Positions 55,836 to 64,000 of a stretch of 64,000 bases of DNA are shown in pieces. Made by a program: the position numbers and the translations under genes. Source of the DNA: Uropetala carovei (lineage: Eukaryota; Arthropoda; Insecta; Odonata; Petaluridae); the NCBI GenBank assembly GCA_036926305.1, contig JAXCHB010000143.1, positions 10,836,501 through 10,900,500 of the forward strand. Reading direction: 5' to 3'. The notes beneath the pieces are model-generated. The model ran no database searches, was not told where the DNA came from, and worked only from the letters and a program-made list of their open reading frames with translations. The first letter of the stretch is position 1. The number at the start of each line of letters is the position of its first letter.

Positions 55836-56859
55836 CTGCTACCTACTAAAAATCGCTTCTCAATGCACTAAGAAAGCTTTTTTTGGCAATTGAAGTGGGG
55901 TAAAGGGACTATTTACCTTATCAAAGAAGAATAGAAGCTTTTTCCGGCCACATCTGTTTTTTCTTTATGGAGCCTTGTGAGCAAAATCTTCGTCTGCCTG
56001 GGTTTTGAAAGGAAAAGGACTGCTATATATTACACATAGCCAACTAAAGATGTTTCCGATGCAATTCATGGTGTATAGAGCTAGCATAATTTGTGGGACA
56101 TCGCTTTATGACCTTGTGACCCACTGCCACCGTCACCCTTCCGAACTCCCATAAAAGGAAAGCGTCAACCAACCCCTCTTTCCCTTTGCCTTCTTCGCAG
56201 TGAGTGATAATTCATCATATATGAACTATGTAATTTGAGTCGGGGAAAATGAATCTCTGCATTCGAAAGGGTGTTTACACAAAAAATTTCATCAAAAGAA
56301 AATTAAAACATCAAAAGTTATGAATTTTTAAAAATTTTCGCAAATTTTTGCGCTTTTATCATGTTTTTTAAAAAACTCCTCCGTCCGGGGAACAGGAAAT
56401 TCTTAAATCCCCTCCGTCATAGAGGGTTTAAAGGGTGAAAACAACCCCTGAAAAAATTAAAAAAGCGGTTTTATAATCATAACTTTTGAACAGCTTGAGA
56501 TATCGACAGGCGCTTTGTGGAAAACAACTCGTAAAAATAAGAATTTTATAGTTATGCAAACTATATTAAATTGATCAAACAGTTATTATTACTTAACAGT
56601 TTAAATGTTAGTAATTTTATTTAAGTTTATTTATTTTTATTTAAACATATTTAATAGTTTGTTAATAATATTGAATTATTAAAATATAATAATTAATTGT
56701 TCGAATATTCAAACATTTGAAAAATGAATTAAAATGTTATTTCTATTTTAAATATATTTATGAATATTTATTGAAAACTTGTTTTCTTAAGTAATGCTCT
56801 CTTGTTTAACATTATTTCAATATTTGTGATTTACTTACCCCCTTGGCTTTTCAAGAATG
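55836..56859. other. no gene seen
   Basis: Low-GC sequence. 56230-56600 contains repeat-like phrases (AAATTTTCGCAAATTTTTGC, CTCCTCCGTCCGGGGAACAG). 56600-56800 is extremely AT-rich. Confidence 0.4.
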
Positions 56860-56860
56860 T

Positions 56861-58382
56861 CGGATCAACCATTAAAGAAACAACAATGGTTGAATGAAGG
56901 AAGCAACAGTAGAAATTTTCAAGAATGGTGGACTACAAGATTTGGTATGAGAAAAAGCGTTTTATGTTCAGAATCAGTGGTTTGCAGGACTTCATCTGTA
57001 AAGCGACATTATGAAACCATTCATAAATGGCTTTGATAAAAAATAAGAACGAACAAAAAGAATATATTTCTCAAGAATTTAACAAAAACAAAATGCAATC
57101 AAATGTTTTAATGAAATTTGTATCGGGTAGTTTCAACCTAGTGTCGGCTAGTTTTGAAATTTCAAAGATTATTGCTCAACATGGAAAACCATTCAGTGAT
57201 GGGGAATATATTAAAGAATTGTTGATAGAATGCGCTCCTTTCCTTTTTGACGGTTTGCTAGAAAAAGAAAAATTATTCAACGGGTTAAGGATTTGCCACT
57301 GAGCAGAAATACAGTGAAAGATAGGATATTGAAAATGAAAACAAATATATCAGAACAGCTAACACAAGATATTGTATCGTGTAAATACTTTTCAATTTGT
57401 GTTGATGAGAGCACGGATGTGACATTGTCAGCTAGGTTAGCCATTGTTGCTAGATTTTCTCTTCGTGATGAGATAGGCGAAGAATTGGTTAACTTGGTAA
57501 CTTTACCTGAAAAGACCACAGGGTCTGAAATATGTAAGGCAGTTGTAAATGAATTAACTGTTAAAAATTTGAACTTTTCAAAAGTGGTTTCCGTGACAAC
57601 AGATGGTGCACCATGTATGGTTGGTAAGGAAGCATGTTGGACATCCAATCCTAGGGTTTCATTGCATTATACATGAGGAAGCTTTGTGTGCTAAAGCTGG
57701 CCTTAAAGAAGTCGAAGAAGTTATGAAAACTGTAACCAAAGTAGTAAATTTTATTTCAGCGCGTCCGTTGAAAAAAAGACTTCCAAAATTCGCTTAGCGA
57801 GGTGAATTCAGTGTACAAAGGACTACTCATGTACAACAATGTTCGGTGACTTAGCAGAGGTTGTGTTCTTCAGCGATTTGTTGAGTGTTTTGAAGAAATT
57901 CGTATTTTTATGATGAATGAGTAACTGTCATTTCAAGAATTATATGACGTTTTGTGGTGTTGCAGACTAATGCTTTTACAGATTTTTCCTTGCACTTAAA
58001 TGACTTAAACATAAAATTACAAGGGTTTAGTAAAACGACTGATGTTATGTTTGATCTTATAAAAGCTTTTGAAATCAAATTAAAAGTTTTTAAACATGAT
58101 ATTAACACTGGCAAATTTAAATATTTTCCAAATCTAAAAAATTACCTGACTAGTCTTGAAGATCTAAAACCAGATGTTCATAGACTACAGATGCAATTCT
58201 TAGCGGTTATTGATTCGACCCTCGAACAGTTCTCTTCAAGATTTACTAAGTTCAGGTCATCCGAAGAAACAGTAAAATTCATAAAATATGCAGACAAGGT
58301 AAAATTAAACGAACTGAATTTGGAAATGTTGCAATGGATTGATTTGCATGTCACCTTTTCATGTCTCACCCGAAGTCTTTAG
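56861..58382 (+). pseudogene. hAT transposase (GTF2IRD2/FAM200-like), broken
   Basis: From ATG at 56861 (MSDQPLKKQQWL) the BED-type finger region follows (SSVKRHYETIHK; one Cys of the finger appears lost). A stop at 57033 precedes the body: GKPFSDGEYIKELL, then LSRNTVKDRI, CKYFSICVDESTDVT, VVSVTTDGAPCMVGK (hAT catalytic region), FHCIIHEEALCAK, NNVRWLSRGCVLQRF-like in another frame, AFTDFSLHLNDLNIKLQG, and HFP..-type YFPNLKNYL. Frameshifts occur near 57300, 57640 and 57800-57960. The C-terminal dimerisation domain is not found. Several hAT-derived host genes share this architecture, but stops and shifts mark this as a dead transposon. Confidence 0.85.
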
Positions 58383-58715
58383 AGTTATCGCTCATTCTTT
58401 GGTACGATTCTTCCTTACATTCTAACTTACAATTAGTGAATGGTCATGGTTTTACTTCTGTCCGTCACTTTGATTCGAAATGGCGAACGATTTAATTAAC
58501 GAATGTCACGTATTTTTCCGCGTGAGTGTAGACTACTGTGAATTTGCACTTTAAAATTACTTAAAATCACGGTACGAACTTGAGACTTGGATACTTCTTT
58601 GCGGAAAAGAACAAAGTTTATTTTTATTAAAGACAGATTCCGAATTCTGATCGAATTCGCGTAGAAACGCGGTTAGAATTAATAAAATATGTGATTTTTA
58701 TCAGTTTTATTACAA

Positions 58716-58800
58716 CTAGCTGAACCCGCGCAATATTTGCGCGTTTTTTTTCAATTAATTTATCAAAAATTAAGGAGTGTGTAAAAAAAGTTAATCCCAA
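58716..58800 (-). mobile_element. Helitron-like 3' end
   Basis: On the minus strand TTAATTGAAAAAAAACGCGC leads into a perfect 7-bp stem CGCGCAA/TTGCGCG (58743-58737 with 58733-58727), then GGTTCAG-like spacing, CTAG (plus 58719-58716) and T. About 50 bases match the end at 15930-15979. Confidence 0.55.
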
Positions 58801-58829
58801 TAATTCACATTTAACTATACTAATGTATT

Positions 58830-58925
58830 TTCCAGGTATTGGTAAGATTCGCCGGTTCGAATCTCGCTGAGGGCACGGCTGCGTTTGCGTATTGACAACT
58901 GATTATGTGAAGTCGATCAGAAATC
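58830..58925 (+). repeat. tRNA-derived SINE, copy 3 (fragment)
   Basis: GCCGGTTCGAATCTCGC (58850-58866) contains a B box. GAGGGCACGG and GTTTGCGTATTG that follow correspond to AGGACATGG and GTTTGTGTTCG in copy 2. No A box. Confidence 0.45.
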
Positions 58926-59154
58926 TATATTTTAAATTTCATATTAGAGGGGAAATTAATGCTACGCAGTAATTTATTACGAACTTTTCCATTTCCCATA
59001 AAATAACACGTAAAAATCGAATTCTCGACCTGTAGGTTTTCATTCCTTTTGAGATAAAAATAATAAAGTATTGACCTACAATGAAACGTTTTGTTTGAGT
59101 GGAGAGGAGGTGGATTGCTACAATGTACATTCGAGGTCTGCACGTGCCGAAATA

Positions 59155-59245
59155 TTCGGCCCAAGCCCGGCCCGGCCCATACATATTTGAGCCCAAGCCC
59201 GGCCCGGGACTTCACTCCATTTTCGCACCCAGGCCCGGCCCGAGG
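59155..59245. repeat. GC-rich iterated CCCGGCCCG motif
   Basis: AAGCCCGGCCCGG occurs at about 59165, 59192 and, as AGGCCCGGCCCGA, at about 59230. The setting is otherwise AT-rich and the region resembles a hAT-type subterminal region. Confidence 0.5.
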
Positions 59246-59779
59246 CCCAAATTATTTTTAACTGGCCAAAATTCGACCTGACTGTGGAAATTTTGTACAT
59301 TCTTTGGCAGGGATGCTTGATTAAAACATTTTCATGTGATGACGAATTTACATCTCGAAAAAATTCCTGGGTTCGACTCCAAGGAAGGCATTTCCATTTT
59401 ACATCAGTTAACATGTAAAACACGATTTTTTTACGTGCAGGCTTTTATCGTTTTGGAAATTAAAATTAGAAGTAATTAACCTACGACCTTCGGATATGAA
59501 CCATTTTGAAGAAAAAAATATAAAGTTACTTATTCTCCGAAGGACCAAAGTGAAATTTTTATTTTATTATTATTATTTACTGTACTGTAATTGATTACTT
59601 GCATAAAAATATTAATATTTCATTTTCAGCATTTAAATTACCAAAAATCACTTTTAGCGGTCACTATTCGTATTCTAGGAACATTCTAGGAACCTATCTC
59701 ATTTAAATACATTATAATTTTACCTCAATTTGCGCCGCTTCACTTTGCGACAGTGCACCAATGGAACTAGAGATTGTGT

Positions 59780-59895
59780 TCGAGAATTCTCGAGAAATTC
59801 CTATTTTTCAAATTCTCATTTCTCGAGAATTTTTTTTCTAATATTCGAGAATCTCGAGTCTCGAAAAAAATTTCTCGAGATTTTGAGATTCTCTG
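59780..59895. repeat. degenerate iterated palindrome TCTCGAGA
   Basis: TTCTCGAGAA-type palindromes recur at about 59787, 59820, 59851 and 59872 with spacings of about 20-35 bases, ending just before the hAT fragment at 59908. Confidence 0.6.
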
Positions 59896-59907
59896 CAAGA
59901 CATAGGA

Positions 59908-60519
59908 ATGAACCGTCCATTAGGGGAGAACACCTCTGAAATAAGTGCGAATCTCCTTGTTGCATTGAAAAAACAAATTGCCAACAGAAGAGATGTGCCT
60001 TTAATTTCTTTGATAAAGTATCTTCAAGACCCAAAATGCCTACAGCTATGTAAAAAAGACGATTTCTTTGCGCTAAGTCCAAAAAATGAAATCGTCAAAA
60101 CAGCAAAATTAATCATGAACAAACTATACCATTATTCAAATGAAAAGAATACTACACTGAATCATGCTGAAGAACCAGTTGAAGAAAACTTAAAAACGGA
60201 TCAAGGTGATAGTCTGAGCCTGAATCAACAATTGGAAGAATCGATCCGTAAATGCTTGATGCCAGGCCAAGTGATTGACGATGACTTCCGTTCGTTATCA
60301 AAAGAAATGAACGTGTACGAGGCAACGGGAAAAATTACAACCAACTTGCAAAAACTGAAAAATGCCTTAAGTACAATTAAACCAACGTCGACCCAAAACG
60401 AAAGGAATTTCTCTATTTCTGTAAATCTGGTCTCTAAAAGAAGCGCAAGATTATCCGGCAAATCAATAGACTGTCTGTGTTTTTTAAACCATTACTTCCT
60501 AAGATGTGATAAAAAGTAA
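59908..60519 (+). pseudogene. hAT transposase C-terminal half (Ac/ZBED-like)
   Basis: A 203-residue open frame contains EISANLLVALKKQIANRRDV, LISLIKYLQDP and, near the end, LSTIKPTSTQNERNFSIS, then SKRSARLSGKSIDCLCFLNH and YF, which is the hATC dimerisation domain (PTS..ER.FS.....K.RLS...ID.L.FL). The N-terminal zinc finger and catalytic Asp region are missing upstream. The domain is not frameshifted, so it is younger than the hAT copy at 56861-58382 and from a different hAT group. Domestication cannot be excluded, but a lone C-terminal half makes it unlikely. Confidence 0.8.
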
Positions 60520-60789
60520 TGCACTGATAATTGTATTTTAATCTTGACCTTTCTAAGTCATATTACCTTTGTTTGTTATTGAGTTTCAATTAAACATCAT
60601 CTAAAGACTAAAAATATGGCATTCATTTCGAAATTATTTCTGTTATAATGCTAAAGAAAATTATTATCGAAAATAGTAAGTAGCTCACTTTTGTACGAGA
60701 AATATTAATTAAAATTAATTTTTTAAAATTCAGAATTATTATCTTCCATTGCCACCTTTTTAAGAAAAAAATATTATTTAATAAAGATT

Positions 60790-63190
60790 TTTCTAACCTA
60801 TTTCCCGAAGGTAGTGATTTGAATATCCGAGGAGTCACAGGTGAGGTGGGCAGCAGGACGTATCCTTTTGTTTCCCAGGAAGTACGAAGAACCGTGGGAG
60901 TCTACTTTCATCACCTCGACCTTTCTCTGTATGGCCAAAAGTGTGCTGGAAGGACGTAAATCATGCCCTAGAGCTAGTCCCATGGGTGTCCTGAACTCCC
61001 TCCCTCCAGATGATGGATTGAACTTCCTCTATTGTGTAATCAACTCGGCAGTGAAACAATTTGTGCCATTCAAAATGCCCAGATCTAGAAAGTTCCCGGA
61101 AAGGTTGAAGGCACATACTATTTATGCCTTGGGAAACAAAAATCGGGCTTGGTATTTATGGAAATATTATCCTAGTGAGGAATCTCGGCAATCTTTTATT
61201 GATTTGAGGCGACATTCAAAGAGGTTAATTCGTCGCGATTATGCTGATTATGTGAACTCTGTCTCCTCTTCTATATCATCAAACCCTAGAAAGTTTTGGT
61301 CCTTTATTAATAGACGCCGTAATCACTCGCGAATCCCCGACGCTGTCTTCTATGGAAATATCGAAAGAACGGGATCTGAAAGGCCTAACTTCTTTCTTAT
61401 TTTTTTTTGAATCCATGACTGCGACTATCAACCCTATTTCTGCTAATTTAATAAATGATTCCAGTCTCCTTCCTGTCAGTAATTTTTCCCTTTCTTTTCT
61501 TTTTACTACCCCCAATGAAGTTTTGGAATTCTTGCGTTAGGTATCTCCCCATCGATCGCCTGAACCCGATGGTATTAAACCTATTTTCATTAAAAATTGT
61601 GCTCCTTCTCTCTGTATTCCTCTATCACTCTTATTCAACCGCTGCTTTTCGCTAGGCTTTTTCCCAACTCTGCAAATCTGCAAATCTAGTTCCAATTCAT
61701 AAATCTAGTTCTAAATCCGATGTCTCCAACTACCGTCCCATTTCTCTCCTTCCAATATTTTCTCCTGTTTTTGAGAAAATTATCCTTAACCGTCTGTACT
61801 ATTTTACTTCACCACACTTATCTACTAGTCAACATGGATTCTTACGAAATCGTTCTTATCTAACTAACCTTGCTGTCTTCCAAAGTCATTCAGTGAAAGC
61901 TATTGCAAATAAGTCCCAGTTAGATTCGATATTCCTTGACTGCTCGAAAGCATTTGATTCAGTTGATCATTCCCATGTTCTTCATAAACTGGAACATCGT
62001 TTTGGTATTCATGGTAATTTTCTCATACTACTGGGTAGCTACCTAAAAAATCGGATCCAGCGTGTCCTTTTGTCTGGGTCTTATTCTAAATGGTCTCTTG
62101 TTATATCCGGTGTTCCCCAAGGAACCCTACTTTTTGCACTATTTGTCGACGACCTTGCTGCTGTACTTCACTCTTCTCCTGTTCATTCTCTACTTTTTGC
62201 AGATGATTGTAAAATATTTACTCAAATTGATTCATTACATGACTGTTCGGTTCTACAGCAAGCCCTAAACCAGATTTCTGAATGGTGTAATCTCTGGAAA
62301 TTAAAACTCAATCTTTCTAAATGCACTGTGATGTCTATCTCTTTGCGTAAATTTACTCATTTCAATTATGCAATTAATTCCTCTCCATTGACAAGAGTTT
62401 CTTTGCAAAAAGATCTTGGTGCAATTACTGATACTAAATTGAATTACAGTGAGCATATTGTTAGCATTAAAAAGAAGGCAATGTCTTTGCTTGGAATTTT
62501 ATATCGTTTTAGTGAAAATAGAGACCCTGAATCTCTGAAGCTATATTGTAATACAATTGTCCTTTCAGTTATAACCTATTGTTCTCCCATATGGTCCATG
62601 TCAGCTATTTCCAATGTCTCTTCTCTCAAACATGTTTTTAACTTTTTTTTAAATTATAAAAACCCGTGTACCCTCTCTTTGCCATGCTTCTACCAATGCT
62701 ATATTATCATCTCTCTCCCTCAATCACCTAAAAGCTGCCCTGACTAAAATCGATCTCTCTCTTATTTATAACACTGTTAACTCTATTTCGGACAATCCCG
62801 AATTAGTCACCCAATTCAATCTCCGAGTTCCACTTTACTCGGTCCACTTCCCTATTTCACGTTCCTACTTTCAAAATTACCTTTGCACAACGTTCCGTGC
62901 TCTATAGACTGCCCTCGCTTTTAAATTCATTACCACACATTATTGATCCGTACTTTTTATCTTAGGAGTCTTTCCTAAAAGAAGCTATGGCATATTTGTT
63001 TAAATGGATGAGTCAATATTTCTCTGGTCAATGTTTCTGTTAGCCTATGTAAAGTGTTTTATGTTTGCTTTGTCTTTGTCAATTGTCCAACTATTTATGT
63101 TTTTCTTTTTTGCCTAATTTTATTTAATTTACTGTTGTTGTGTTCACTTTAAGTAGGCGCCAACGCTGTATGTTAACCTATTAAATAAAT
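60790..63190 (+). pseudogene. non-LTR retrotransposon (CR1/jockey-group LINE), 5'-truncated and broken
   Basis: The endonuclease domain is missing. From about 61010 the linker between endonuclease and RT reads FVPFKMPRSRKFPE, NRAWYLWKYY and NPRKFWSFINRRR. After a frameshift near 61350 come the RT motifs: PDGIKPIFIKN, NYRPISLL, QHGFLRNRSYLTNLAVF, SIFLDCSKAFDSVDHSHVL, SGVPQGT, LLFADDCKIF (catalytic FADD, about 62191-62217) and LGAITDTKLNYSEHI. About four codons (VLGP-like) are deleted after VPQGT. C-terminal coding remnants extend to about 62960 and an AATAAATAG-type tail ends near 63190. LINEs of this kind integrate by target-primed reverse transcription; frameshifts and deletion make this copy inactive. 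Confidence 0.88.
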
Positions 63191-64000
63191 AGCTAAACAC
63201 ATTTTTTTAAATGAAGCTCAACCTTGAAAACCTCCTATCAAAGCGAAATTATTACGTAAATGTTATGTAAATCAACAGTAATGAAAAGAATATGACACCA
63301 AAATCTTTTATAACGAACAAATAATCTGAAAATTTTCTTTTTTTGTTCTTTTAAGACCGCCTATTTTATAAAGCAAAAAGATTTTATTTTTGAATTTTTG
63401 TAACATACTTGTTTTAAGTTGTATGATCATTGCTAACGTCTATCAATTTCTCTCGTATTTTCAGGATAATTTCCTTGGATGATAAAATTTGTGAATTTGT
63501 TTGTTCTAAACATCCTCAGTGTGCAGCACACTAGTACCTTTCTCGCGGCACACCGATTGGGGTCATTAGTGTGAGTGTTGTGGGAGGCATCCCGAGCAAG
63601 AAATGTTTAACCTATGCCAGTTTTATCTCATTTAATGATACGTCAAGGTCCAAAGCTTTTTATTGTAGTTGAGAAAGGAGACAAGCAAAAAGAAATTATT
63701 TTCGATCTTTCGTAATTCATCTTATTCTTCTTTTGCATTTAAGAATTAGGTGAAATTAAAAAACGGATGATACCATGTTTGTTAACGCGGCGAATTTACT
63801 TAAGTGCAAATTAACGCAATCTGCCTCATAAATCCACTCAAAACAATTTATTTGGTGCAGTAAAATTGTAATGGTTTCAAAACTATAGATTTTACAGAAT
63901 ATAGTATAGCGTCACAAGGGAAAGACAAAGATTCCCCCGACCTCACTCTGTTAGGCACTTTTTATTTTTTAAACACATTAATTATGCTTCTTCAAAAATA
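63191..64000. other. no gene seen; possible hAT end
   Basis: 63495-63600 contains CAGTGTGCAGCACACTAG and CTCGCGGCACACCGATTGGG, which resembles the GTGTGCCGCGAG-type end of some hAT elements. The other end was not found. The remainder is AT-rich. Confidence 0.35.

Noticed and set aside
59908..60519. Domesticated hAT gene
   Set aside because: The frame is intact but consists only of the C-terminal half; no upstream exons found. Kept as a fragment.

Overview
The window looks like nuclear DNA of an arthropod, most likely an insect. It holds large introns with GT-AG boundaries, and its mobile elements are the usual arthropod mix (hAT, piggyBac, Helitron-like, Penelope-like, mariner-like, non-LTR LINE, tRNA-derived SINEs). 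I cannot fix the order from sequence alone.

Two host genes are supported. (1) An alpha-carbonic anhydrase on the + strand, five coding exons between 9225 and 39776, joined in frame across introns of 5.6 to 9.1 kb. All three zinc-ligand histidines, the proton-shuttle histidine and the Glu/Thr gate are present, and the C-terminus ends in a hydrophobic segment that suggests a membrane or GPI anchor. The 5' exon(s) with the signal peptide were not found and probably lie upstream. (2) A complete three-exon CCDC12 (cwf18-family spliceosomal protein, 176 aa) on the - strand, 52452 to 51662. The two genes are tail to tail, about 12 kb apart.

Most of the rest is transposable-element debris, much of it nested and datable by insertion order. 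1-9 kb: a SINE, and a broken piggyBac (-) split by a hAT insertion with a perfect 8-bp target duplication. Intron 1 (9.4-17 kb): purine-rich tracts, a split SINE and a Helitron-like 3' end. Intron 2 (17.1-22.7 kb): one copy of a dispersed ~780-bp repeat (R1), a multi-stem inverted-repeat element and a SINE. Intron 3 (22.8-30.2 kb): a mariner-like fragment, three hAT-type elements and a Helitron-like end with a basic ORF. Intron 4 (30.4-39.6 kb): a 2.2-kb hAT, R1 copies, Helitron-like ends, a 560-bp foldback element and a long hairpin. 40-51 kb: a Penelope-like element interrupted by a hAT MITE, a hAT copy, a Harbinger-type MITE, a near-complete but broken piggyBac with its TTAA ends and palindromic subterminal motifs, and a hAT carrying an R1 insertion. 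52.5-64 kb: a ~180-bp tandem repeat, two broken hAT transposases and a 5'-truncated LINE.

The most unusual large-scale signal is compositional. CpG dinucleotides are very rare from about 28.9 kb to about 52.5 kb (2 in 47701-48780) and common outside (27 in 3481-4140). The domain covers the 3' half of the carbonic anhydrase gene, the intergenic TE cluster and CCDC12, and ends at the CCDC12 5' end. This looks like the footprint of a germline-methylated domain, though a chimeric assembly must be excluded.
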